Source of the DNA: Bacillota bacterium
GTDB lineage: Bacteria > Bacillota_A > Clostridia > Christensenellales > Aristaeellaceae
Direction of reading: 5' to 3'
Length of the DNA stretch: 59,270 nucleotides
Assembly: GCA_023421735.1 (NCBI GenBank)
Contig: JAEZSP010000018.1
Location: forward strand, 1-59,270
Below, piece after piece: positions 7,797 through 16,942 of the stretch. A program made the position numbers and the translations under genes. Positions within the stretch are counted from its first letter, which is position 1; every line of letters begins with the position of its first letter. The notes under the pieces were generated by a model. The model was given only the letters and a program-made list of their open reading frames with translations, did not search any database and was not told the origin of the DNA.

Positions 7797-8822
7797 CTAC
7801 AGGGAGCCGTCCAGAATCGCGTCGATGATGACGCTACCCACCTTGAAGTTGTTCTCCATCGCCGTCGCAAAGATGTCGGCAGATTCAACGCTGCTCTCGG
7901 ACGCCAGCGAATCCTGGAAGTTGGGATCCCAAAGGCTCTCAGGGGATGCGCCGTTCATGAACACATCCATGTTCACGGAATCGCGCACGATGATGTAGCG
8001 ATCCAGCATGCCCATGCGATCCATGACGACTGCCAGCGCAACGTCTTCCATCTCCGTCAGCGCATACGGATCGGGGCAACCGTACGTCGCGGTCATCAGA
8101 ACCGCATTGGCGTGGTCATATTCGCCCTTCCAGTAGTTGTCGCCGGTCGCGCCGGTACCCCGCAGTACCATGGGGTCGCGGGTCGCCCAATCGGCATTGT
8201 CAAATGCGGCTGCCATGTAATTGCGGGTGCGATCGGTGGTCTCAACCTTCACATCCTTGATCAGGGGCCAGATTTTGTCCATCAGATCCTGATTCAGGAT
8301 TTTGTAGGAAGAGGAATCGTAGCTCGCGTCGTGGAACCACGTCGTGGTGGCGCCTTCCGACAGATCGCGGATGTCGGCATGATGACCGAGATCGAAGTCA
8401 ACGACACCGGTAATCAGAAAGACGTCGCCCATCACGCCGTAATCAACAGAAGATCCCGCACAACCGGTGCTGAACACGTATGCATCGGAAAAATCAAAAC
8501 GGTCGTCGGACAGCACGGCAAGCAGACTCATGGAAGCGTTGACCTTGCCCATGCCGGTCACATACAGGGCGACGCCGTCCTTCACATACAATTTGTTGCC
8601 CTGGAATCCGCCCACGATGTCGTATTCATCGCCGCCCGCGCAATAAGCCTCGTAATAATACTGGGCTTCTCCGGGAAAGTCCCCCGCCATTTCGCCCGCT
8701 TCGAACTTGGGTAAAATGAGCACTTTGATCTCGATCGGCTGCTCGTCGGTGGCTTCCGCCATGGCAAGCATAGAGGGTACCAGCAGCATCGTCACCAACA
8801 GAATCGCAATCAGTCTCTTCAT
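7797..8822 (-). CDS. Secreted NUP-family (purine nucleoside permease-like) protein
   Basis: A 341-residue protein with a clear signal peptide (MKRLIAILLVTMLLVPSMLA, cleavage near AMA-EA, no lipobox Cys). The mature part has the hallmarks of the NUP family: PIEIKVLILPKFE, a YVTGMGKVNA block, and FSTGCAGSS followed by GDVFLITG. NUP proteins were named for fungal purine nucleoside permease, but the fold resembles nucleoside phosphorylases. As a soluble exported protein this one is more likely to bind or process nucleosides than to be a channel. The start at ATG 8822 follows AAAAGGAG; upstream in-frame Met codons lack a ribosome site. A single-gene unit with its own promoter. Confidence 0.8.
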   Translation of the reverse strand: MKRLIAILLVTMLLVPSMLAMAEATDEQPIEIKVLILPKFEAGEMAGDFPGEAQYYYEAYCAGGDEYDIVGGFQGNKLYVKDGVALYVTGMGKVNASMSLLAVLSDDRFDFSDAYVFSTGCAGSSVDYGVMGDVFLITGVVDFDLGHHADIRDLSEGATTTWFHDASYDSSSYKILNQDLMDKIWPLIKDVKVETTDRTRNYMAAAFDNADWATRDPMVLRGTGATGDNYWKGEYDHANAVLMTATYGCPDPYALTEMEDVALAVVMDRMGMLDRYIIVRDSVNMDVFMNGASPESLWDPNFQDSLASESSVESADIFATAMENNFKVGSVIIDAILDGSL

Positions 8823-8890
8823 GGAAACGCTCCTTTTGCGAATGTTTTTCACCAAGTCCATTGTAATGTTCGGATTTGGCGATTGCTCTG

Positions 8891-8919
8891 ATCGTACCAT
8901 ACTGTACCAATGGATACAA
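8891..8919 (-). promoter_or_regulatory. Promoter of the NUP-family gene
   Basis: Minus-strand TTGTAT (8914-8919) and TACGAT (8891-8896) are 17 nt apart, about 70 nt before the start codon. The spacer contains a repeated TGGTAC. Confidence 0.5.
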
Positions 8920-9234
8920 GTAAGTTCTATGAAAAAGGATGCGGCCCCTATGTTAAGGCGATCCGGCATCCCTCATCTGTCATTCCATCGCCTTTACACT
9001 CCCCCCTTTTTGCACCCCTGTGTGTAATGAACGCATCAGGGATTTCGGCATCGCAATCTTTTCCGGGTTGATCGCGGGAAGCGGAAGAAACCGAATCACA
9101 AGGCCCTCGCCGCGCGGGGCTCGTTCGTCCGCAAAGCAGGTGAACAAAAAAAGACAAAATAGGTTATATGATTTCCGCACAAAAAAGTGTAAGATAGTAA
9201 GGGTACATACGATTTGAAAGCGGGGCGTCAGGCG
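8920..9234. other. Intergenic stretch, no gene recognised
   Basis: Between two divergent genes. A 65-codon open frame (9020-9217, plus) has no ribosome site or recognisable domain. Near 9140-9210 the DNA becomes A-rich, as expected of the promoter region of the glycosidase operon, but I cannot name a convincing -35/-10 pair. Confidence 0.5.
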
Positions 9235-11844
9235 ATGCGGACGAGATTGTCGGAGCTTTTGAAAAACGAGGGCGGCAGCTACATTCTGCCCTTTTTCTGG
9301 CAGCACGGAGAGGACGAAAAAACGCTGCGCGCATACATGCGCGCCATCCGCGGCGCGAACATCCGGGAAGTCTGCGTTGAAAGCAGACCACACCCCGACT
9401 ACTGCGGGCCCAAGTGGTGGGAGGACGTGGACGTCATCATGGACGAAGCGCGCCAAATGGACATGCGCGTGTGGATTCTGGACGATTCGCACTTCCCGTC
9501 CGGCTATGGAAACGGCGCATACGACGAGTGCCCCGCTGTGCTGTGCAAGCAATACCTGAAATTCGCCACCGCCGAGGTCCTCGGCCCCACGCCGGGCGCG
9601 CGCTTTGACATTTTCGCGGAAATGGCCGAGGTGGCAAAGCCCATCAGGCCCCACGTCTTTCCGGGCGCTGACATCCCGGACGAGATGAAGCGCGGCCAGC
9701 CGCCCATCCGCGTGTTCGCCGACGACCATCTGCTGGGGGTGTACGCCTACCGGTACGACGCGCGGGGGAAACTGACGGACGGCAGGGATGTCACGGCGTT
9801 TGTCGAAAAGGGCATCCTCGAATGGGACGTGCCGGAGGGTAGATGGCGCGTGTTCGCCGCGTTCAACACCAGAAACGGCGGCGGCGTGACCAGCTACATG
9901 AACGTGCTGGATTACGACAGCGTGAACCTCATCGTCCAAAACATCTACGAGCCCCACTATGGCCGCTACAGGAGCGATTTCGGGAAAACGTTCGCGGGCT
10001 TTTTCTCGGACGAGCCCCTCTTCGGCAACTTCCCCTGGAACTACACGCCCGCGGCCATCGGCTCCTCCGAAATGGCGCTTCCTTGGAGCAAGGACGTTCC
10101 CGCCATGCTGGAGAAGCGGCTGGGCCCTGACTGGCTGGGCCTCACCCCCATGCTTTGGGCGGAAAGCGCGGACGACTCCCTCACCCGCGCGGTGCGCGCA
10201 CAGTACATGGACGCGTTGACCGAATTGGTGAAAGTGAACTATTCCATGCAGCTCGGCGCGTGGTGCGACGCACATAACGTTCTCTATATCGGCCACATCG
10301 TCGAGGACATGGGCGCATCCGGCGGGCTCGGCGCGTCCCTGGGCCACTTCTTCCGCGCCATGGCGGGCATGCACATGGGCGGCGTGGACGTCATCGGGGG
10401 GCAGTATATCACAGGCGGCGCGTACCGGCAGGAAACAGACCGCGCCGACTTTTACCACTTCACCCTGGGAAAGCTCGGCACGTCCTACGCCCATCTGGAC
10501 CCGCGCAAGGGCGGGCGCTCCATGATCGAGCTGTTCGGCGCATATGGCTGGGAATTCGGCGTGCGCGACATGAAGATGCTGGCGGATCACTTCCTCGTCT
10601 CGGGGGTCAACCGCTTTGTGCCCCACGCCTTCAGCCCCAAGGCGTTCCCCGATCGCGATTGCCCGCCGCACTTCTATGCCCACGGTGAAAATCCCCAGTA
10701 CCGCCACTTCGGCGCGCTGATGACGTACATGCAGCGCATCTCGCACCTCATCGACGGCGGGACGCACATCGCGCCGGTGGCCGTGCTGCACGCGGACGAG
10801 GCGGTGTGGGCGGGCGGCTTCCCGGAGGCCCGGAAGGTCGACCGCGCCGCGCGGGCGCTGCTCGAAAATCAGATTGATTTCGATTTTGTATCCGCGGATC
10901 TCCTATCCGACCCGTCCGCGTACGCCCTCGGGAAGAAGCTCACCGTCAACGGCGAATCGTTCGATGCCCTCGTCGTCCCCCAGGCGGGCTTTGCCGCGGA
11001 GCACTTGAAGGTGTTTCTCCGCGACGCGGACGCGAAGGGCTTCCCAGTTCTCTTTGCCGAGACGCAAAATGCGCTCGAAACGCTTCCGGACAAGCTCGAC
11101 GCCCTCGGCGCGCGCCACATCCGGCTGGAAAAACCCTTCCCCGACCTTCGGTACTACCGGTACGCGCAGGGCGGCGAGATGTACCTGTTTGTCAATGAGA
11201 GCACGGGCACGGCATTCTCCGGGCGCGTGACGGTGCCTGTCACCGGCCCGGTCTGCGCCTACGATCCGTGGGAGAACTGCCTGCGCCCCGTCGAGGCCAG
11301 ATCGGTGGACGGGGGAACCGAGCTCAATCTCACCGTGCGCCCCTATGAGCCGGTGATCGTCGCATTCGAAGACGTGGACGGCGCGCGAATCCCGGAAACC
11401 GAAATCCGTGGTGAAAAGGCGTCTCTGGGCGGTTGGACGGTCTCTGTCTGCGAGGCGAAGGACTATCCGGATTTCAGGCTGCTGGCGGAGGGCGCGATGC
11501 TTCCGAACGTCGGGAAAATGGTGCCGGACTTCAGCGGGTTCATCCGCTACGAAACCCACTTCACGGCCCACGGCGAGGAGGCGGTGCTCGCTATTGGCGA
11601 CGCCTACGAGGGCGTGGAGGTGTGGCTCAACGACATCCCGGTGGCAAAAAAAGTCACCCCGCGCTTTGTTTTCGATCTTTCCATCGCGCTGAAGCCGGGC
11701 ACGAACAGGCTTCGGATCGAGGTGGCGACCAACCTCGCGCGCAAGACCGATAAACTGCTCGGAAAGACGTTCTCGCTCTACAAAAAATCGCCGGCCGTTT
11801 TGCCGATCGGCATCGTCGGATCGGTGGACGTCTATTTGAAATGA
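9235..11844 (+). CDS. Large glycoside hydrolase (GH106-like rhamnosidase-type)
   Basis: An 869-residue cytoplasmic protein without a signal peptide. The N-terminal region forms a barrel-type catalytic domain with blocks such as VCVESRPHPDYCGPKWWEDV and VWILDDSHFPSGYGNG, which I associate with gut clostridial relatives of GH106 alpha-L-rhamnosidases. A middle Rossmann-like segment follows (about 510-660). The last ~90 residues form a GH2-type jelly-roll (FIRYETHFTA to LRIEVATNLA). The start is the ATG at 9235; a TTG 21 nt earlier is possible. First gene of a five-gene operon that ends with a GH78-type enzyme. Activity on rhamnosides is inferred from resemblance and context; other deoxy-sugar glycosides are possible. 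Confidence 0.7.
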   Translation: MRTRLSELLKNEGGSYILPFFWQHGEDEKTLRAYMRAIRGANIREVCVESRPHPDYCGPKWWEDVDVIMDEARQMDMRVWILDDSHFPSGYGNGAYDECPAVLCKQYLKFATAEVLGPTPGARFDIFAEMAEVAKPIRPHVFPGADIPDEMKRGQPPIRVFADDHLLGVYAYRYDARGKLTDGRDVTAFVEKGILEWDVPEGRWRVFAAFNTRNGGGVTSYMNVLDYDSVNLIVQNIYEPHYGRYRSDFGKTFAGFFSDEPLFGNFPWNYTPAAIGSSEMALPWSKDVPAMLEKRLGPDWLGLTPMLWAESADDSLTRAVRAQYMDALTELVKVNYSMQLGAWCDAHNVLYIGHIVEDMGASGGLGASLGHFFRAMAGMHMGGVDVIGGQYITGGAYRQETDRADFYHFTLGKLGTSYAHLDPRKGGRSMIELFGAYGWEFGVRDMKMLADHFLVSGVNRFVPHAFSPKAFPDRDCPPHFYAHGENPQYRHFGALMTYMQRISHLIDGGTHIAPVAVLHADEAVWAGGFPEARKVDRAARALLENQIDFDFVSADLLSDPSAYALGKKLTVNGESFDALVVPQAGFAAEHLKVFLRDADAKGFPVLFAETQNALETLPDKLDALGARHIRLEKPFPDLRYYRYAQGGEMYLFVNESTGTAFSGRVTVPVTGPVCAYDPWENCLRPVEARSVDGGTELNLTVRPYEPVIVAFEDVDGARIPETEIRGEKASLGGWTVSVCEAKDYPDFRLLAEGAMLPNVGKMVPDFSGFIRYETHFTAHGEEAVLAIGDAYEGVEVWLNDIPVAKKVTPRFVFDLSIALKPGTNRLRIEVATNLARKTDKLLGKTFSLYKKSPAVLPIGIVGSVDVYLK

Positions 11845-11851
11845 GGAACGC

Positions 11852-12817
11852 ATGAACAGGGAAACGATCCGCGCGCGGCTCACGCACCACGTCTTTACAA
11901 GCGTCTACGCACAGGAGAGTGCAGAGTGGGCTGCGGGACGGTACGCGGAGGGACGGGTCGATTGCCCGTGGAGCGAGGCGGCGGTGCTTCTGAACCTCCC
12001 CACGCCCATCAAGTTCGGCACGCACGGCTGCCGCGCGGCGGTGGAAAAGCACGCGCATCCGCAAGTTGAGATGATGTACGTGCTTTCCGGCGAGATTGTG
12101 CACCGCTTTGACGATGAGATGTTGGTGATGGGAGAGGGCGATCTTCTCATCATCGCGCCGGGGAAGAGTCATGCGGTAGACGCGTGCGGCCCCGATGCCA
12201 TCGCCGTCAACATCATCGCCGAGGAGAGCTTTCTCACGCCGGAATTCTTGGGGCTTCTTTCCGGCTGCGCACCCGCGGCGGGCATCCTCTCGCGCGCAAA
12301 AATTCCGCGGCATATCCTGCTTTCCGGGCGTGGGGACGAGACCGCAACGACCCTCGCCGACTTTTTAATCTCGGAATTTCTCGATCCCGACGTCTCTTCC
12401 GTCAACATGATCAAATGCTATCTCGCGGCGCTTCTCAATGCGCTGTACCGCGTATATGGCGAAAACAGCGGGCGGATCTATCAGGCGGATCACCGCGAAC
12501 GGGGCGATGTCTCCTTCATCCTGTCCTACATGCAGAACCATTTCGCCACGGCGACGCTAGCGGAAGCTTCCCGGCTGTTCGGCTACGACAAGTATTACCT
12601 CAGCAAGGTCTTTCGCAAAAAGCTCGGGCTTTCGTTCATCGAAACAAAGCATTATTTCTGCGTCGAGGAGGCAAAAAGGCTTTTGACGGAGACGGAAATT
12701 TCCGTCCGAGCCGTTTCCGAGCGGGTGGGCTTCAACAACACGTCCTACTTCTACAGGATATTTGCCGAAAACTGCGGGATGACCCCCGCGCAATACCGGG
12801 AGCAAAACGGAAATTGA
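11852..12817 (+). CDS. AraC-family regulator with cupin sensor domain
   Basis: A 321-residue regulator. The N-terminal half has a cupin-like barrel (KHAHPQVEMMYVLSGEIVHR and GEGDLLIIAPGKSHAV, about residues 60-115). The C-terminal ~95 residues hold the double helix-turn-helix of AraC/XylS proteins, ending in the signature VGFNNTSYFYRIFAENCGMT. It lies 7 nt after the glycosidase stop and probably senses a sugar released by the operon's enzymes and activates the operon. It is embedded inside the operon rather than divergent to it, which implies autoregulation. Confidence 0.92.
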   Translation: MNRETIRARLTHHVFTSVYAQESAEWAAGRYAEGRVDCPWSEAAVLLNLPTPIKFGTHGCRAAVEKHAHPQVEMMYVLSGEIVHRFDDEMLVMGEGDLLIIAPGKSHAVDACGPDAIAVNIIAEESFLTPEFLGLLSGCAPAAGILSRAKIPRHILLSGRGDETATTLADFLISEFLDPDVSSVNMIKCYLAALLNALYRVYGENSGRIYQADHRERGDVSFILSYMQNHFATATLAEASRLFGYDKYYLSKVFRKKLGLSFIETKHYFCVEEAKRLLTETEISVRAVSERVGFNNTSYFYRIFAENCGMTPAQYREQNGN

Positions 12818-12829
12818 GGAGGATTTCAC

Positions 12830-13627
12830 ATGGAAACCGCGAACATTCGCCCCTTTACGGCCAGGAAAATAACGCCCAACACGTGGATCATCACCGGCGT
12901 CGGCTGTGACGCCTACCTTCTTCTGGGCGACGAGATGGCCATGCTCGTCGATAGCGGCATGTCGCCCCTCGACATTAAAACCTTCTGCGAAACGCTGACC
13001 GATTTACCCATCGCGGGGGTCATCAACACCCACGGCCACTTCGACCACACGGGCGGCAACGGCTGGTTCCATCGCGCCTTCATGCACCCGCTGGCGGCAA
13101 AGGACGCCAAGCGGCCCTTCGGCGGCGACGCGGAAGGCTGGAAGCTCGACTACGAGATTCAAACGCTCGCGGAGGGCGAGGTTTTGAACCTCGGCAACCG
13201 CAGGCTCGAGGTTCTCTACATCGGCGCGCACTCGCTCGGGAGCGTCGCCATCCTCGACCCCGACAACCGCATCCTCTTTACGGGCGACGAGCTCGACCCG
13301 GGACAGGTTCTTTGCAACATGGGCGGCGCGAAGGTTCCGGGACAGACCGTCGAAAACCACCAGAAAAACATGCGCAAACTCAAGGCGCGCTGGGCGGAAT
13401 ACGATATCCTCTGCCCCGCGCACAACGGCTCGCCCATCGACAAGAGCTACGTCAACGACTTCATCATCGTCGACCAGATGATCCTGGACGGCGTTCCCGG
13501 CCGCCCAGACATCGCCTCGCCGACACTGCCGTTCAGGCGTCCCGAGGGCGCACTCCGGCAGAACTACCTCGCCGCGCACATCTGCTACCACCCGGACGCA
13601 ATTTTCGAAGAGCAGGTGGCGGAATGA
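12830..13627 (+). CDS. Metallo-beta-lactamase-fold hydrolase, first of a tandem pair
   Basis: A 265-residue MBL-fold enzyme. The zinc motif is NTHGHFDHTGG (His68, His70, Asp72, His73). A later Asp in TGDEL and the His in CPAHNGSP complete a two-metal site, so it should be an active hydrolase. No signal peptide. It is 12 nt after the AraC gene and overlaps the second MBL gene by 4 nt. Family members hydrolyse lactones, esters, thioesters or phosphodiesters. In a glycosidase operon, cleavage of a sugar lactone or of an ester on the aglycone is plausible but unproven. Confidence 0.85.
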   Translation: METANIRPFTARKITPNTWIITGVGCDAYLLLGDEMAMLVDSGMSPLDIKTFCETLTDLPIAGVINTHGHFDHTGGNGWFHRAFMHPLAAKDAKRPFGGDAEGWKLDYEIQTLAEGEVLNLGNRRLEVLYIGAHSLGSVAILDPDNRILFTGDELDPGQVLCNMGGAKVPGQTVENHQKNMRKLKARWAEYDILCPAHNGSPIDKSYVNDFIIVDQMILDGVPGRPDIASPTLPFRRPEGALRQNYLAAHICYHPDAIFEEQVAE

Positions 13628-14496
13628 ATTCCCGAAAATCCGCGATGCTGAACCGGTACGAGGAGCAGTTTCACGCCACGCTGATCTTTCCCGGCACATG
13701 GATGATTTCCACAAAAAGCGCGGCGCTTCCCTACAGCTGCGACTGCTACCTCCTCGAAGGGGACGAGTGTGCAATTGCCATCGACTCCGGCATGGCGAAG
13801 CTCGACATCCGCGCATTCATGGGCCTCATCACCCCGCTGCCGATTTTGGGCGTCGTGAACACCCACTCCCACTTCGACCACACCGGCGGGAACGGCTTTT
13901 TCCCGAAGGCGTACATGCACCCCCTGGCCGAACAGGGCGCGAAGACGCCCTTCGGCGCAAAGCCGGGCGACGCGGCGGAGAGCGGCTATCCCCTCGATTA
14001 TCCGGTGGCGCTCATCCGGGAGGGGCACATATTCGAGCTCGGAAACCGCACGCTCGAGGTGATCGAAATCGGCGCGCACGACCTTTCGAGCATCGCGCTT
14101 CTGGACGGCGGGCGGCGCATCCTCTTTTCGGGGGACGAGCTCGAAACCGGCTGGTGCAACGTAGGCTGCATGGGTGAACACAGGAGGGGCATGACCATCG
14201 AGACCCATTTCTCGAACATGAAAAAGCTGAAAGCGCGCTGGGACGAGTTTGACGCTGTCTGCCCGGCGCACCACGGCGCGCCTGTGTCAAAGGAGCTTTT
14301 GAACCACGTCCTCATCGCCGACCGCATGATCCTCAGCGGTGCGGTGGGCGACCCCAACATGCCCGATAAGAACGGCGGCGGCATGCTGCGGGGCGGAGAC
14401 ATCCGGGCTATGCGCTACAAAATGGCGCACATGGGCTACGATCTTAACCATATCTACGAAGATTCATCCATCACAGGAGGCAGCATATGGAAATGA
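13624..14496 (+). CDS. Metallo-beta-lactamase-fold hydrolase, second of a tandem pair
   Basis: A 290-residue paralogue of the preceding gene. It shares the same opening (a TW(I/M)I block followed by a Cys/Asp-Tyr-Leu-Leu region), the same metal motif NTHSHFDHTGG (His81, His83, Asp85, His86), the FSGDEL Asp and the CPAHHGAP His. The start is the ATG at 13624, overlapping the upstream TGA (ATGA). The pair clearly arose by duplication but has diverged at the C-terminus, which suggests two different substrates or a heterodimer. It overlaps the GH78-type gene by 10 nt. Confidence 0.85.
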   Translation: MNSRKSAMLNRYEEQFHATLIFPGTWMISTKSAALPYSCDCYLLEGDECAIAIDSGMAKLDIRAFMGLITPLPILGVVNTHSHFDHTGGNGFFPKAYMHPLAEQGAKTPFGAKPGDAAESGYPLDYPVALIREGHIFELGNRTLEVIEIGAHDLSSIALLDGGRRILFSGDELETGWCNVGCMGEHRRGMTIETHFSNMKKLKARWDEFDAVCPAHHGAPVSKELLNHVLIADRMILSGAVGDPNMPDKNGGGMLRGGDIRAMRYKMAHMGYDLNHIYEDSSITGGSIWK

Positions 14497-16793
14497 GGCA
14501 AATCCCCAAGACGAGCTGGATCTGGTCCTCGGAATGGAGCCACGCGGACACTGCCGCACCCAAAATCGTCTATTTCCGCAGAGAACTCACACTCGACCGC
14601 GCGGTCTCCTCCTTTCCCGTCGACGTTTCCGCGGATTCGCGCTATCGGCTGTTCGTCAACGGCCAGTCGGTCTCCGTCGGCCCGTGCAAGGGCGACGGCG
14701 TGGTCTGGTACAAGGAAGCAGTCGATCTGAAGGAGTTTCTGCATGCGGGCACAAACGTCATCGCGGCGATTGTGCTGCGCTATCCCACGGACAAAAGGTA
14801 CAACCACTCCGTCTGGCGCACGCAGACCCCCGGTTTTTTCATGGAAGGCGAAATCCGATACGCGGACGGGACCTGCGATGCGTTCCGGACGGACGGCGCG
14901 TTCAGGAGCAAGATCAGCCGGAATATCGAGATCGTCCGCGAGGGCGGCTTCCAGTCCTTCCTGTTCGTCAACGAAGTGGCGCACGGCGACGCCACACTGG
15001 CAAACTGGACAGGCTCAAACTTCGACGACGCGGATTGGGGCGACGTTCAGGCGTACAGCCGCTTTGAACTTTCGGGCGCCATCAGCCCCGCCAGCGCCGC
15101 CGCGCGCCCCATCCCGCCGCTTTATGAAACGCCCAAACAGTTCGCGGGGGTCATGGCGGTGCGCGCGTCCGCGCATGAAAAGAATGTCTGGGAAGAGTTT
15201 GCGAGCGGAACGCGCGCGGTTACAATCGCATCCAATTCGACCGAGATCGTGGAACTGAACGGGGAATATCTCACGACGGGGTACCTAAATCTATGCTTCG
15301 CGGGCGGCGCGGGCGCGACGGTGGAAATCCTGTGTTCGGAGGCCTACGCCCAACCGCGCAGGGAAGGCGAGCGCCACAGCAAAAAGGGCGACCGGACGGA
15401 CAGCGTCAATGGCGAGCTCGAGGGCTATACCGACGTCTACACGGTGGACGGCTTCGGAACACAGGCGATTCCCGAAGCATATGAGCCCTTCTGGTTCCGC
15501 GCCTTCCGGTTTGTGAAGCTGACCATCGTGACGGGGAACGTGCCGCTGACGCTTCTTTCCATCGGCTACCGGGAAACGGGATATCCCCTCGAAGTGAAAA
15601 CTCAGGCGCACGCTTCGGATGAGGGCCTTGCGCCCATCTGGGACATCAGTCTCAACTCCCTCAAGCGGTGCATGCACGAGACGTACGAGGATTGCCCGTT
15701 CTATGAGCAGCTCCAGTACGCCATGGATACCCGCTCGCAGATTCTGTTTACCTATGCGCTCTCCATGGATGATCGGCTCGCGCGCAAGACCATCGACGAA
15801 TTCCACCGCGCGCGCCGCCCGGACGGCATGATCAACTGCTGCTATCCGTCCTATGGCCCGAACATCATCCCCGGCTTTTCCATCTACTACATCATGATGA
15901 TCCACGACCACATGATGTACTTCGGCGACAAATCCCTCGTCCGGCGCTATCTGCCCACGGTAGACGGGATCCTGGAGTTCTTCGGCCGGGCGCTGGACGG
16001 GCGCGGACTGGTGGAGAAGATCGGCGGACCGCTCGGACGGAACCGCTACTGGTCGTATGTCGATTGGGCAACCGATTGGGGCAAAACCATGGGCGTTCCG
16101 GATGCGATTCTGGAAGGGCCGATTACCATGGAGAGCCTCCTCTACGTCAATGGACTCCAGTACGCGGCGGAGTTGGCCGAATATGTGGGTCGCGACGGGC
16201 AGGGCGCGGAATACCGCGCGCGCGCCGAGGCATTGAAGGCGGCGATCAATGAGCACTGCGTGGGCGAAAACGGGCTTTACCAGGACGGGCCCGGCATCGA
16301 AAAGTACAGCCAACACTGTCAGGTATGGGCCGTTCTGACCGGATGCGCGCCCGAGGGCGAGGCAAAGCGGCTCATGGAGGCCGCGCTCAACGACAAATCC
16401 CTCGCCCAGTGCACCGTGTCGTTCGCGTTCTACTTCTTCCGGGCACTCGAGCAGGTAGGCATGTACGAACGGACAAAGGAGCTTTGGGAGCCGTGGCGGG
16501 AGATGATCCGGAACCACCTGACCACCTGCGTCGAGAGCAACACCGACCCGCGTAGCGAGTGCCACGCATGGGGTTCCATTCTTCTTTATGAACTGCCCGC
16601 CGTGATACTGGGCGTACGGCCCGCCAAGCCCGGTTATGCCGCCGCGCGGGTCGCGCCGAATCTGGGATACCTCGACTGGGCGGAAGGTTCCGTCGTGACG
16701 CCCAAGGGCATGCTTTCCGTCTCGTGCACAAAGACAGAAGCGGGCATTCACGTTAAAATCGACGCGCCGGAGGGTCTCGAGGTCGTCCGATAA
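14487..16793 (+). CDS. GH78-type alpha-L-rhamnosidase
   Basis: A 768-residue cytoplasmic glycosidase with the layout of bacterial GH78. An N-terminal beta-sandwich carries the carbohydrate-binding-like block RLFVNGQSVSVGPCKGD (about 52-72). Further sandwich domains follow, then an (alpha/alpha)6 barrel beginning near residue 380. The segment EDCPFYEQLQYAMD (Glu near 407) matches the position of the general-acid region in GH78 enzymes (consensus CPxRExxxxxGD), although the usual Arg and Gly-Asp are changed. A C-terminal small sandwich closes the protein. Ribosome site AGGAGG at 14475-14480. It probably releases L-rhamnose or a similar deoxy sugar from imported glycosides. Last gene of the operon. 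Confidence 0.78.
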   Translation: MEMRQIPKTSWIWSSEWSHADTAAPKIVYFRRELTLDRAVSSFPVDVSADSRYRLFVNGQSVSVGPCKGDGVVWYKEAVDLKEFLHAGTNVIAAIVLRYPTDKRYNHSVWRTQTPGFFMEGEIRYADGTCDAFRTDGAFRSKISRNIEIVREGGFQSFLFVNEVAHGDATLANWTGSNFDDADWGDVQAYSRFELSGAISPASAAARPIPPLYETPKQFAGVMAVRASAHEKNVWEEFASGTRAVTIASNSTEIVELNGEYLTTGYLNLCFAGGAGATVEILCSEAYAQPRREGERHSKKGDRTDSVNGELEGYTDVYTVDGFGTQAIPEAYEPFWFRAFRFVKLTIVTGNVPLTLLSIGYRETGYPLEVKTQAHASDEGLAPIWDISLNSLKRCMHETYEDCPFYEQLQYAMDTRSQILFTYALSMDDRLARKTIDEFHRARRPDGMINCCYPSYGPNIIPGFSIYYIMMIHDHMMYFGDKSLVRRYLPTVDGILEFFGRALDGRGLVEKIGGPLGRNRYWSYVDWATDWGKTMGVPDAILEGPITMESLLYVNGLQYAAELAEYVGRDGQGAEYRARAEALKAAINEHCVGENGLYQDGPGIEKYSQHCQVWAVLTGCAPEGEAKRLMEAALNDKSLAQCTVSFAFYFFRALEQVGMYERTKELWEPWREMIRNHLTTCVESNTDPRSECHAWGSILLYELPAVILGVRPAKPGYAAARVAPNLGYLDWAEGSVVTPKGMLSVSCTKTEAGIHVKIDAPEGLEVVR

Positions 16794-16864
16794 GAACGCG
16801 CCCAAGGGATGCTCCGCACGAAACAGCGCGCCGCATCCCAACCCCGGGCGCAAAACCATTACAA

Positions 16865-16942
16865 ATGCACCAGATCATTGATGCACAAGAGATGCTGCGA
16901 AAACTAGACGGGAAAATCACGATCATGCTTGGGGAAAACTAG
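16865..16942 (+). other. 25-codon open frame ending in the repeat (doubtful)
   Basis: MHQIIDAQEMLRKLDGKITI plus five residues is a protein-like peptide. It has no clear ribosome site and its stop codon is supplied by the first bases of the adjacent repeat. It may be a remnant of a gene cut by that repeat. Confidence 0.2.

Noticed and set aside
9020..9217. 65-codon open frame before the glycosidase operon
   Set aside because: No ribosome site, no domain, and it ends inside the A-rich upstream region of the operon.
8980..10791. 603-codon open frame on the minus strand opposite the large glycosidase
   Set aside because: It is an antisense shadow of the GC-rich glycosidase gene, has repetitive Arg/His/Ala composition, no ribosome site and no domain.
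15291..16859. 522-codon minus-strand frame opposite the GH78-type gene
   Set aside because: Antisense shadow with no motif; the plus-strand frame carries the glycosidase domains.
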